A stretch of DNA of 8,334 nucleotides from an uncultured Candidatus Saccharibacteria bacterium (GCA_947427985.1 CANEKB010000046.1:1-8334); one strand, 5' to 3'; shown: positions 1 to 5,353, counted from the stretch's first letter. The notes: generated by a model not told the origin, from the sequence alone. Numbers and translations: made by a program.

Positions 1-170
1 ATAAACGCAAAATAATGGATTTTAAGCTTGTTTTAAGCTTGGGACCAGTTTTTGCGAAATTCTTGCTAGCAAGTTGTTAACTTTCGTTACCCTGCAAGAC
101 CCCTAAGAGATGTTCCTCGGTAGCATGATTAAGAATAGTTCCCTACTCCGCCACTGTCTTTAGAATAACT
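1..170 (-). other. ORF-less, structured leader or non-coding RNA (partial)
   Basis: The stretch downstream of the leftward promoter contains no reading frame of useful length on the bottom strand. It is rich in inverted repeats: a 7-bp pair CGCAAAA/TTTTGCG (6-12 with 50-56), inside it an AAGCTT hairpin (24-29 with 35-40), a 12-base palindrome CTTGCTAGCAAG (62-73), a UAAC-GAAA-GUUA hairpin with a GNRA-type loop (78-89), and a 5-bp long-range pair (AAGAC/GTCTT) closing the first 60 bases of the transcript. This fits a structured RNA or the leader of a gene outside the window. I compared it by eye with RNase P, tmRNA, SRP, 5S, T-box and common riboswitch motifs and recognised none, so the class is unknown. 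Confidence 0.35.
20..41. repeat. Two tandem copies of TTTTAAGCTTG
   Basis: The 11-base unit TTTTAAGCTTG occurs twice with no spacer (20-30 and 31-41). Because AAGCTT is self-complementary, the two copies can also form a 6-bp hairpin in the RNA. No larger array is visible. Confidence 0.6.
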
Positions 171-176
171 GCGTCT

Positions 177-205
177 ATTTTAGCAAAGATTATAGAGAAA
201 GTCAA
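177..205 (-). promoter_or_regulatory. Sigma-70-type promoter, leftward
   Basis: On the bottom strand there is a -35 box TTGACT (200-205), a 17-base spacer and a -10 box TAAAAT (177-182). Both boxes are near consensus with ideal spacing. Transcription should start near position 170 and run off the left edge of the window. It lies just beyond the terminator of the 278-codon gene, so it is an independent transcription unit. Confidence 0.7.
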
Positions 206-230
206 GAGCGACCAACGACTGCGGGCAAAA

Positions 231-257
231 TAAAAAGGGCGGCCCAGAGGTCGCCCC
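231..257 (-). terminator. Rho-independent terminator after the 278-aa gene
   Basis: Read on the bottom strand, an eight-pair GC-rich hairpin (GGGCGACC / GGCCGCCC, with one A/C mismatch) is followed directly by TTTTTATTTT. It begins 6 bases after the stop codon at 263-265, the expected place for the end of that transcript. Confidence 0.8.
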
Positions 258-262
258 ATGGT

Positions 263-1099
263 TTAATCCTGGTCCTGATCATGCTCTTTCTCGTAAGCTT
301 TAAATATAGTGTGGAGTAAGAGATAGACGATAGTCGAAATGACGACATTGATCAGTATCATAATTGCGAGATTATTGACAGAAGGCCTTTGCTCGACGGT
401 GTAGGATATGGTGGCAGAAATCAGGTTGGGGGTGGGAGAATCTTTGGAATGCGATTGGGTGTTTTTGTCCTGAGTGACGGTGCTGTTTGCGGTCGTTTCT
501 TCCAGGGTAGCTTTAGCTTTTTCTGGAGCGGCCTTTACTGTAATATGAAACGCTACATAACCGGAAGTGTTGGGAGCAATTATCCCGCCTTTGGTCGTGG
601 GGTCGTTGGGGCCTTCGATGCCGACAAAGACAGGCGCGCCATTTAGGCCGATAACACAACCTTCTGGCAAGTGAATTCGCTCATCGTCGTAGCAGAGAGT
701 GTAGGATTTTTCGATCCAGATGGCTGTGGAAGGTGCTTTGAGTTGGATTTCCGTGGTTTCAGCACTGGAGCCATCAATCTCGAAATGTCCGTTGTAAGAT
801 TGCAAGCTATCGGCGTCAAAAGCAAAGAACGGGTGTTTGTCGGCACGAAAGAATGCGTTCGTAAGTGTAGCAGTGGAGGAACTGTTTTTGAAATAGGTTC
901 TGATTTCATATTCGTGGCCGATTTCGAGCTGGATTGCTTCCGTGATATCGAGCTTGGCTCCGGTGGTCAGATCGTAGGCATCCATAGAGTTAAGGATGTG
1001 TTTCTCGGAATTTGTAGCGTATGCATTGGGCGCAACAAGGGTGATAAGGATGACGCAGACGACGCTGAGCACGGTTTTTCTGAGGTTCTTCAGTTTCAT
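263..1099 (-). CDS. Exported, C-terminally membrane-anchored protein of unknown function
   Basis: This 278-residue protein starts with a typical signal peptide: basic residues at 3-8 (KLKNLRK), a hydrophobic core at about 9-23, and a likely cleavage site after AYA (26-28). Residues 29-190 form a predicted beta-rich extracellular region with two cysteines, C136 and C148, placed to form a disulfide loop. A Ser/Thr/Lys-rich linker (about 190-225) leads to a single membrane segment (about 244-264) and a short charged cytoplasmic tail ending HDQDQD. The topology, with the bulk outside and one C-terminal anchor, is read from the sequence; the function is not. No catalytic motif and no LPXTG-type motif are visible. 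The start is supported by AAAGGAG seven bases upstream. The gene stands alone, with its own promoter (1227-1255) and terminator (231-257). The family is not recognised; it could be a CPR-specific surface protein. Confidence 0.85.
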   Translation of the reverse strand: MKLKNLRKTVLSVVCVILITLVAPNAYATNSEKHILNSMDAYDLTTGAKLDITEAIQLEIGHEYEIRTYFKNSSSTATLTNAFFRADKHPFFAFDADSLQSYNGHFEIDGSSAETTEIQLKAPSTAIWIEKSYTLCYDDERIHLPEGCVIGLNGAPVFVGIEGPNDPTTKGGIIAPNTSGYVAFHITVKAAPEKAKATLEETTANSTVTQDKNTQSHSKDSPTPNLISATISYTVEQRPSVNNLAIMILINVVISTIVYLLLHTIFKAYEKEHDQDQD

Positions 1100-1106
1100 A
1101 ATGGTT

Positions 1107-1113
1107 CTCCTTT
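1107..1113 (-). promoter_or_regulatory. Ribosome binding site AAAGGAG
   Basis: AAAGGAG lies 7 bases upstream of the ATG at 1099-1097 and fixes the start of the 278-aa protein. It contrasts with the downstream-window genes hlyIII, NERD and ABC-F, which lack such a site. Confidence 0.8.
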
Positions 1114-1129
1114 CAAAGGTCGAATGGAT

Positions 1130-1225
1130 GTAGTACTGGCAATAAAATCTGCGGATTAAACTTTAGCTAGGAAAGTTCGTATGCGATAAAGTCGCTTTAC
1201 GGCAGAAATATTGCATATGTACTAC
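1130..1225 (-). promoter_or_regulatory. Candidate structured 5' leader (three-way junction)
   Basis: The leader of the 278-aa gene holds a nested set of perfect complementary arms: 1130-1136 with 1219-1225 (7 bp), 1139-1144 with 1209-1214 (6 bp, GCAATA/TATTGC), and 1148-1152 with 1202-1206 (5 bp, TCTGC/GCAGA). They enclose two adjacent hairpins: 1178-1201 (CGTA + GCGA stems, loop CTTTA) and 1159-1177 (AACTTT/AAAGTT). The fold ends 16 bases before the ribosome binding site. A transcription start near 1220 would leave the outermost stem only partly transcribed, so the 6+5-bp stem is the safer core. No known riboswitch class was recognised. A regulatory role is inference. Confidence 0.45.
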
Positions 1226-1226
1226 C

Positions 1227-1255
1227 ATTGTATCATATAAATTCTAAAAAGTCAA
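1227..1255 (-). promoter_or_regulatory. Promoter of the 278-aa gene
   Basis: On the bottom strand, TTGACT (1250-1255), a 17-base spacer and TACAAT (1227-1232), preceded by TGA as an extended -10. Predicted start near 1220, giving a leader of roughly 120 bases before the ATG at 1099. This is one of the best promoter matches in the window. Confidence 0.75.
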
Positions 1256-1317
1256 TAGTTATTATACTTGGGGATCTTTTTGTGTGGCAACATCTTTTCA
1301 TCCTCCCTTGATTACTC

Positions 1318-1338
1318 TATGGCTAGACAACGGAGGGA
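1318..1338 (-). repeat. Outer inverted repeat, left copy (21 bp)
   Basis: These 21 bases are the perfect reverse complement of 1766-1786 and encode SLRCLAI on the bottom strand. Similarity continues past both stop codons with small gaps (GAGTAAT, then AAGGGAGGA), so the identity is not limited to coding sequence. Confidence 0.9.
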
Positions 1339-1487
1339 GAAGCCAAGACTTGGGGTGGCTACATTTAAAGTAAATGCACCTTGTTCATTTATGACTAGAT
1401 TAAGTGTCCAATTATCCTTATCTGTAGCAGAATTTGACCAAGTAACACTCAGGTTTCCAGTAAAATACATTCCGGAACCAAAAGTCG

Positions 1488-1506
1488 CGTGCCCGCTGCG
1501 GATGAA
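1488..1506 (-). repeat. Inner inverted repeat, left copy (19 bp)
   Basis: The reverse complement of these 19 bases matches 1601-1619 at 17 of 19 positions. It covers the codons for F(I/V)RSGH and contains the near-palindrome CCGCAGCGG. Even the synonymous positions of the Arg and Ser codons (CGC AGC) are the same in both copies. Confidence 0.75.
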
Positions 1507-1519
1507 GAAAAGAGGATAT

Positions 1520-1549
1520 ATAAAATTCGTACAGCCGTACGGATTTTAT
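1520..1549. repeat. Central 13-bp palindrome joining the two cassettes
   Basis: Bases 1520-1532 and 1537-1549 pair over 13 positions (one G-T) around a 4-base loop AGCC. The right part holds the perfect palindrome CCGTACGG (1535-1542), which encodes the Pro-Tyr-Gly start of both fragments, one on each strand. The two cassettes therefore meet exactly here. Confidence 0.7.
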
Positions 1550-1600
1550 CTGAGTTCACCACTGTTAGACATTCTGCAAATCGAAACAGCTGATTCGATT

Positions 1601-1619
1601 TTCGTCCGCAGCGGACACG
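1601..1619 (+). repeat. Inner inverted repeat, right copy (19 bp)
   Basis: Partner of 1488-1506 (17 of 19 identical after reverse complementing). It contains GTCCGCAGCGGAC, a 13-base palindrome around a central A, within the codons for VRSG. Confidence 0.75.
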
Positions 1620-1765
1620 TTGGCGTTAGTGTAAACATATCGAGTGATGCAGTTGTTCAACCGGGCTATTTCGGCATGCTTTGGTCGTCACAACCATGGT
1701 ATGACGGTGCTTTAGAAGGAGAAAGCTCACAGCCAAATCGCGGAGATGATAAGGTTTGGCCATTT

Positions 1766-1786
1766 TCCCTCCGTTGTCTAGCCATA
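1766..1786 (+). repeat. Outer inverted repeat, right copy (21 bp)
   Basis: Perfect reverse-complement partner of 1318-1338, encoding SLRCLAI just before the TAG at 1787-1789. Together the pair bounds an inverted unit of roughly 470-510 bases. I saw no target-site duplication and no transposase, so it is not called an insertion sequence. Confidence 0.9.
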
Positions 1787-1844
1787 TAGAGTAATATATA
1801 AGGGAGGAAGAAGAAGGTTAGACAAGAATAAAAAGCGTAGAAGC

Positions 1845-1867
1845 GTTGTGAATTTTACAACATTTTT
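1845..1867 (+). terminator. Possible weak terminator after right cassette
   Basis: GTTGTGA/TTACAAC forms a 7-bp, AT-rich stem with a 3-base loop, followed by ATTTTT. It lies about 55 bases after the cassette's stop codon. The stem is short, so it is only tentative; it may be what is left of the donor gene's 3' end. Confidence 0.3.
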
Positions 1868-1954
1868 AAGGGTTTTCTTTTTTGCTTGGCGGGATAGTTT
1901 GGAGAGCTGAATGAGTAAATGGCCGGAAAATAGGGTAGATTTTGAGGAAGTTTG

Positions 1955-1963
1955 TGGTATAAT
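1955..1963 (+). promoter_or_regulatory. Extended -10 promoter of tRNA-Gln
   Basis: TGGTATAAT is a perfect extended -10 element (TGn plus TATAAT at 1958-1963), placing the start near 1970, just before the tRNA at 1974. The corresponding -35 position (GTAGAT) is poor, which is common when an extended -10 is present. Confidence 0.7.
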
Positions 1964-1973
1964 GAGTACATCT

Positions 1974-2048
1974 TGGGGATTCGCCAAGTGGTAAGGCACC
2001 GGGTTCTGGTCCCGGCATTCGGGGGTTCGAATCCCTCATCCCCAGCCA
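1974..2048 (+). tRNA. tRNA-Gln (anticodon CUG)
   Basis: A complete cloverleaf is visible: acceptor TGGGGAT/ATCCCCA, D arm GCC..GGC, anticodon stem CCGGG/CCCGG with the loop TTCTGGT (anticodon CTG, reads CAG), variable CATTC, T arm with TTCGAAT, discriminator G and an encoded CCA end. The sequence closely resembles the known bacterial glutamine tRNA. It has its own promoter and terminator and is not next to other tRNAs. tRNA genes are common integration sites, and the FISUMP cassettes lie just upstream, but no attachment-site repeat is seen. Confidence 0.95.
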
Positions 2049-2085
2049 TAGTAAAAACCGGACCTTTTGGTCTGGTTTTTACTAT
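2048..2085. terminator. Strong bidirectional terminator hairpin after tRNA-Gln
   Basis: Seventeen bases (ATAGTAAAAACCGGACC) pair with their complement across a TTTT loop, with one G-T pair, immediately after the CCA. The arms carry T-runs on both strands, so it can end the tRNA transcript from the left and the ABC-F transcript, whose stop lies 137 bases to the right. Confidence 0.75.
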
Positions 2086-2221
2086 CTGAGGGGAGATAAG
2101 TATTAGGGTTCGGTTCGTTATTGGATGGCGGTGTGGTTACGGCGCGAGGTTCAGATGCGGCGGATGGAATGTGACAAGCTGAAAACAGATCTAATAAGAA
2201 TTTCGCCTTATAAAATTAGAA

Positions 2222-3931
2222 CTAGATTAAATCAGAGTTAAGATAGTAATAGTATTCAAGTAGCTCGCGGGAATAGTTTTTGATGACAGCTAAATGTGAA
2301 GCGTCTCCCTCGCGGGTACGGACAGGCTTTTTTATAGGAGTTTTCTTGTTGTCTTCGGATCTGTTGTCATTAGAATCGCGTGAGGGGACAATCAGCATGC
2401 GAGTGATGCCGATTTGCTCGACGAAGGCTGGACTGTGACTAACCATAATAATGGTACCAGTATAAGTGGCGAGATTTTCGCCGATGATTTTTTGGGTTTC
2501 GGGGTCGAAATGGTTAGTGGGCTCATCAAGTATGATTAGATTGGCGCGCTGGAGAAGAATTTTACAGAGAGCGACACGGGCTTTTTCGCCTGGTGAGAGT
2601 ACATTAACTTTTTTGTTCACGTCGTCGCCATAAAAAAGAAAATTGGAGAGTGCGCTACGAAGCTCAGTATCAGTAAAATCATAAGAGCGGACATTTTCGA
2701 GGATGGTGCGAGATTCGTCGAGGATTTCTAATTCCTGAGCATAGTAAGCAATCGTAGTGTGCTGGCCAAGGATAACTGAGCCGCCTAGTGGCTGAAGCTG
2801 GCCGACGATAAGTTTGAGTAAAGTAGATTTACCGACGCCGTTTTCGCCAACAATGAGGAATTTCTCGCCACGAGTGAGTGAAAAGGACAATCCATCATAA
2901 AGTAGTGGACCATTCGAGTAGGCGAAGGAGAGGTTTTGTAACTCAAGCGGAGTTTTAGTGCTCTGCTTTGCGGGGGAAATATCGAGGTCGACGCGCTTGT
3001 ATTCTTGTTCTCTAGTCTCGAGCTCAGCAAGCTTCTTAGCAAGGACTTTTTCGCGTTGATGTCCCATGCCGATGAGGGCAGTGTTGCTACGCTTAGCGGC
3101 GCGGGCGCGAGCAACGAATTCGGACAGGCGTTTAATTTCGCGTTCTTGTTCGGTAATGCGGGCATCCTCGGCGGCCTTCTCTTCGGCGTATTGTCGGCGA
3201 AAGGTGGCGTAATTCCCTTTATAGACCTTCATTTTATGGGTGGTTTTGTTAACGAAGAGAGTTTTATTAGTGACAGTATTAAGAAAGTCGATGTCGTGAG
3301 AAATTACTAGTACGGTGCCATGGTAGTTGCGAAGGAAGTTAGTAACGAAAGATTTGGTCTCGACGTCAAGATGGTTGGTTGGTTCATCGAGCAATAAGAG
3401 GCCGGCATTCTCAAAAAGGACTCGAGCGAAGGCGACTTTTGATTTTTGGCCGCCAGAGAGTTCCTTCATTGGACGATCCATAAGATCAGAAAGATGCATT
3501 TTATCAAGGACTTTGAGCAGTTCATAATCAAAGTTAGCAATGTCGTAAGAATCAATAAGATCTTGAAGTTTAGTGATACGGTCGAGGATTGCGTTGCTGC
3601 TGGGATATTTTGCAAGCTTTTCATATTCGGAATTTAGCTGATTTTGGAGTTGGTCGACGGGGCGACCAGAAGCGACGTACCCCCAGACGGTTTCCGCATC
3701 ATGTTCGGGCGGAATGATAATTTCTTGCGGAAGGTGGCTGAGGCGGAGATTTTCAAGAGCGATTTCACCATCATCAAGTTGCTGCTCGCCGAGGATAATG
3801 CGGAAAAGCGTGGATTTACCGGCTCCGTTTACTCCGACAATACCGACTTTATCACCTGTTTCAAGATCGAAACTACAGTCATCGTAAATGTTTTTGGTGC
3901 CATAGGCGAGATGGAGATGAGAAGCTTTCAT
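2222..3931 (-). CDS. ABC-F family ATPase (translation factor type)
   Basis: A 569-residue cytoplasmic protein with two ABC ATPase domains and no membrane segments, the layout of the ABC-F family, whose members act on the ribosome (EttA-like translation factors, or antibiotic-resistance types). Domain 1: Walker A GVNGAGKST (33-41), signature LSGGQ (158-162), Walker B LLLLDEPTNHLD (178-189), H-loop H212. A charged, coiled-coil-like linker (about 240-315) matches the family's tRNA-contacting arm. Domain 2: Walker A GENGVGKST (362-370), signature LSPGE (445-449; Pro replaces the usual first Gly), Walker B LIILDEPTNHFD (465-476), H-loop H499. The C-terminal extension (515-569) is Lys/Asp rich, then Tyr rich. 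It is the last of three same-strand genes, 24 bases after the NERD gene, with an extended -10 just before its ATG. Subfamily and any resistance role cannot be assigned. Confidence 0.93.
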   Translation of the reverse strand: MKASHLHLAYGTKNIYDDCSFDLETGDKVGIVGVNGAGKSTLFRIILGEQQLDDGEIALENLRLSHLPQEIIIPPEHDAETVWGYVASGRPVDQLQNQLNSEYEKLAKYPSSNAILDRITKLQDLIDSYDIANFDYELLKVLDKMHLSDLMDRPMKELSGGQKSKVAFARVLFENAGLLLLDEPTNHLDVETKSFVTNFLRNYHGTVLVISHDIDFLNTVTNKTLFVNKTTHKMKVYKGNYATFRRQYAEEKAAEDARITEQEREIKRLSEFVARARAAKRSNTALIGMGHQREKVLAKKLAELETREQEYKRVDLDISPAKQSTKTPLELQNLSFAYSNGPLLYDGLSFSLTRGEKFLIVGENGVGKSTLLKLIVGQLQPLGGSVILGQHTTIAYYAQELEILDESRTILENVRSYDFTDTELRSALSNFLFYGDDVNKKVNVLSPGEKARVALCKILLQRANLIILDEPTNHFDPETQKIIGENLATYTGTIIMVSHSPAFVEQIGITRMLIVPSRDSNDNRSEDNKKTPIKKPVRTREGDASHLAVIKNYSRELLEYYYYLNSDLI

Positions 3932-3937
3932 TATTAT

Positions 3938-3946
3938 ATTATAACA
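3938..3946 (-). promoter_or_regulatory. Extended -10 directly before the ABC-F start
   Basis: On the bottom strand TGTTATAAT (TGn + TATAAT) ends 6 bases before the ATG at 3931. Transcription would begin at or within a base or two of the start codon, giving a leaderless mRNA. No Shine-Dalgarno is present in the intergenic bases. The -35 position is weak. Confidence 0.55.
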
Positions 3947-3955
3947 TACTTTAAG

Positions 3956-4645
3956 CTATTTTTCTTGCAAGGCAGAAATATGCTCGCTACGGGTAATTGC
4001 TGTGGGGAGGATTCGGGCGGCTTGGAGGTTGGCGCGGATATTGGCGAGCTCAGTGGGGGAAAGTTGGGGCATTGGCTGATTAAGGATGGAACTGATTAGG
4101 CTGCGGAGTGCAGATTGAAGTACGACGTGGCAGCCACTAGGAAGATTAGTGATTGATTTTAATACGGCATTGTTGCCGAAAACGATGATGGAGTAAACCG
4201 GAATTTGGGGTAAAAACAGCTCACTGAGTGCGGCAATATGAATAGCGTTTTGGCGGATAGGATTATAGAATTGGTGTTTTTCTTGGCCAAAGTTTAGAGT
4301 TTGAGTCCAGTAGCGTTGGTCGCCAGTGCCGTAAATCCAGCCGCTAAAGTCTTTAGATTCAAATATAAAAACACCTTTTGGTCCGAGCGCGATACAATCA
4401 ATTTGGACAACTTCTGAGCCAGGTAAACTGCGGAGCGTAGCGAGGTCAAAGTTAGCGTTTTTCTGGTTGTAGATTGCGTTGTGACGAAAGTCTACTTTCG
4501 GAAAATAACAGTCGGGAAAAATATTTTCTGGAGCAAAAACATGTTGGAGACTGAAAATTAGGCGGTGCTCGGCCGGAGTGAGTTGGGTTGGGTAAGGTGA
4601 AGTAACCTTGGTCCCACGGATTTTATAGATTTCAGAATTGTTCAT
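3956..4645 (-). CDS. NERD-domain protein (nuclease-related)
   Basis: A 229-residue protein with a NERD (nuclease-related domain) core, a PD-(D/E)XK-like fold found in stand-alone proteins and fused to kinases or helicases. Visible key residues: E26 in the N-terminal TPAEHRLI helix, D83 in VVQIDCIALGPKGVFIFE, E96 and K98 in FESKDFSG, and the family's later YNPIRQN motif (127-133), followed by a VFG strand (155-157). The core spans about 20-175; the rest (180-229) is a helical tail without known motif. No signal peptide or membrane segment, so cytoplasmic. The cellular role of single-domain NERD proteins is largely unknown. The start is 3 bases after the hlyIII stop codon; no Shine-Dalgarno is visible, so translation is either coupled to hlyIII or leaderless from a nearby -10. 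All putative catalytic residues are present, so it could be an active nuclease; this is inference. Confidence 0.82.
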   Translation of the reverse strand: MNNSEIYKIRGTKVTSPYPTQLTPAEHRLIFSLQHVFAPENIFPDCYFPKVDFRHNAIYNQKNANFDLATLRSLPGSEVVQIDCIALGPKGVFIFESKDFSGWIYGTGDQRYWTQTLNFGQEKHQFYNPIRQNAIHIAALSELFLPQIPVYSIIVFGNNAVLKSITNLPSGCHVVLQSALRSLISSILNQPMPQLSPTELANIRANLQAARILPTAITRSEHISALQEK

Positions 4646-4648
4646 ACT

Positions 4649-5287
4649 CTATAATAAATACAAATAGATTGAGAGCCATTGTAAAACGGTGCCAACAATG
4701 CAAAGAAAGTGGAAGACACTGTGCATATATTTTCGGCGCGCACCGATGCTATAGAGAATTGCTCCGATTGAGTAGGATATGCCGCCAAGCAGCAATAGCA
4801 AAACGCCCCCAAAGTGCATATGCTCAAGCAATTGCGGTAAGCCGATAAGGATGCTCCAACCGTTAAGAAGATGACAGACAACTTCTAGCACTTGGAAACG
4901 GTCAGTGTTGATGGCGGAAAACGTGATCCCGATGATACTAACGATAGCTACGAAAACAAACATCCACCATCCTAAACTCCCACCGACGCCCAGTAATACA
5001 ATAGGTATATAAGTACCGAAAACTAGTAGAAAGACGTTACAGTGATCAAGCACGCGGAGAACTTTTTTGCCAGTAAGGCGTGGCGAAAGTGCGTGATAGA
5101 TACACGAGATTACGTAGAGAAGGATCATGGTAGTGCCAAATATCGAGACGGTCACATATTGTAATGCAGTGGTGGCTTTTACGAGCATTAGCACAAGTGC
5201 AACAATGCTAAATATGCCACAGAGACCATGGCTGATAGAGTTGATTAGCTCTTCCGCAAGAGAGTATTTTGGGATACGAATTGACAT
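4649..5287 (-). CDS. Hemolysin III / PAQR-family membrane protein
   Basis: A 212-residue, seven-helix membrane protein of the HlyIII (YqfA/TrhA-like, PAQR superfamily) type. Family motifs in order: EELINSISHG (12-21), S61-x3-H65 (SCIYH), D81-H82 followed by LLVFGTY (87-93), GGISYSIGAILYS (168-180), and H189-S-x2-H193 before the last helix. H65, D81, H189 and H193 match the zinc-binding set of PAQR proteins. Despite the name, family members in non-haemolytic bacteria are thought to act in membrane or lipid homeostasis; any haemolytic activity here would be unsupported. It is full length for the family. It is the first of a three-gene run with the NERD and ABC-F genes. A TAAAAT hexamer lies 6 bases before the ATG, with AAGG only two bases from the ATG, too close for a normal ribosome binding site. 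Confidence 0.93.
   Translation of the reverse strand: MSIRIPKYSLAEELINSISHGLCGIFSIVALVLMLVKATTALQYVTVSIFGTTMILLYVISCIYHALSPRLTGKKVLRVLDHCNVFLLVFGTYIPIVLLGVGGSLGWWMFVFVAIVSIIGITFSAINTDRFQVLEVVCHLLNGWSILIGLPQLLEHMHFGGVLLLLLGGISYSIGAILYSIGARRKYMHSVFHFLCIVGTVLQWLSIYLYLL
4651..4656 (-). promoter_or_regulatory. -10-like hexamer before the NERD gene
   Basis: TATTAT (bottom strand) ends 5 bases before the ATG at 4645 and overlaps the hlyIII stop. The -35 region is poor, so this is weaker than the ABC-F case; it is noted because of the repeated pattern with the two neighbouring genes. Confidence 0.35.
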
Positions 5288-5293
5288 AACCTT

Positions 5294-5299
5294 ATTTTA
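5294..5299 (-). promoter_or_regulatory. -10 hexamer before hlyIII
   Basis: TAAAAT (bottom strand) ends 6 bases before the ATG at 5287, which would give a leaderless transcript. The matching -35 position falls in the arm of the preceding terminator hairpin and is poor (CACTTT). Confidence 0.45.
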
Positions 5300-5313
5300 C
5301 TACGAAATGCATC

Positions 5314-5342
5314 AAAAAAGTGCGATGTTGCCATCGCACTTT
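5314..5342 (-). terminator. Rho-independent terminator after the fibro-slime gene
   Basis: On the bottom strand a perfect 11-bp stem (AAAGTGCGATG / CATCGCACTTT) with a 4-base loop runs into TTTTTT, 11 bases after the TAA of the adhesin gene. It separates the adhesin from hlyIII, only about 27 bases before the next ATG. The A-run on the other side makes it possibly bidirectional. Confidence 0.88.
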
Positions 5343-5353
5343 GGTTGGATTAG

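Larger units (their letters stand above)
1312..1545 (-). pseudogene. FISUMP-like C-terminal fragment (left cassette)
   Basis: Read on the bottom strand, 77 codons followed by TAA give the usual end of a FISUMP (Fibrobacter succinogenes major paralogous domain) type surface protein: NPYG at the head, FIRSGH about 14 residues in, a TWSNSATDKDNWTLNL stretch in place of the usual WSS region, and the hallmark end GFSLRCLAIE. An in-frame TAA lies directly before the fragment (1546-1548), and there is no start codon or ribosome binding site at its head, so it cannot be expressed as a protein here. Full-length family members are secreted and much longer. It faces a second such fragment on the other strand. 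After the stop, GGGAGGATGAAAAGATG could start a 13-codon frame, probably without meaning. I read it as a silent cassette or decayed remnant. Confidence 0.65.
1532..1789 (+). pseudogene. FISUMP-like C-terminal fragment (right cassette)
   Basis: The top strand encodes a second FISUMP-type tail of 85 codons plus TAG: QPYG at the head, FVRSGH about 24 residues further, then GYFGMLWSSQPWYDG with the family's WSS motif, and PFSLRCLAI at the end. The frame stays open upstream to 1268, but that part is antisense to the left cassette, so the long open frame (1268-1789) is not a real 173-residue protein. No Shine-Dalgarno or promoter serves the internal ATG at 1502. The protein's middle differs strongly from the left cassette, whereas the RSGH and SLRCLA stretches are almost identical in DNA. 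It is most likely a silent cassette or remnant of a secreted surface protein; which of the two cannot be told from this window. Confidence 0.65.

Noticed and set aside
40..52. Guanidine-riboswitch-like ACTGGTCC on the bottom strand
   Set aside because: Only eight bases agree; the other conserved parts of that riboswitch class are missing.
105..160. 5S rRNA-like stretch (GGAGTAGGGAACT on the bottom strand)
   Set aside because: It resembles the 3' end of 5S rRNA for about 13 bases only; the closing helix and the remaining conserved 5S segments are absent.
671..1159. A 162-codon top-strand frame opposite the 278-aa gene
   Set aside because: It is antisense to a gene with a clear signal peptide, ribosome binding site, promoter and terminator, and its own sequence shows no domain.
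1268..1789. A 173-codon open frame on the top strand
   Set aside because: Its first half (MARQRREK...) is exactly antisense to the left FISUMP fragment. Only the part from about 1532 looks like protein, and no ribosome binding site serves either start.
1300..1812. Insertion sequence or MITE with terminal inverted repeats
   Set aside because: The repeats encode the conserved protein ending SLRCLAI on each strand, no target-site duplication is visible, and no transposase is present; gene-tail cassettes explain the repeats better.
1778..2049. Bottom-strand frames running through tRNA-Gln (for example one with DEGFEPPNAGTRTRC)
   Set aside because: This is the well-known false protein obtained by translating the complement of a tRNA gene.
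2086..2221. A terminator or gene in the gap after the ABC-F stop
   Set aside because: Only a 5-bp AT-rich stem (ATAAG/CTTAT) with no T-run is present; the bidirectional hairpin at 2048-2085 is a better end point for the transcript.
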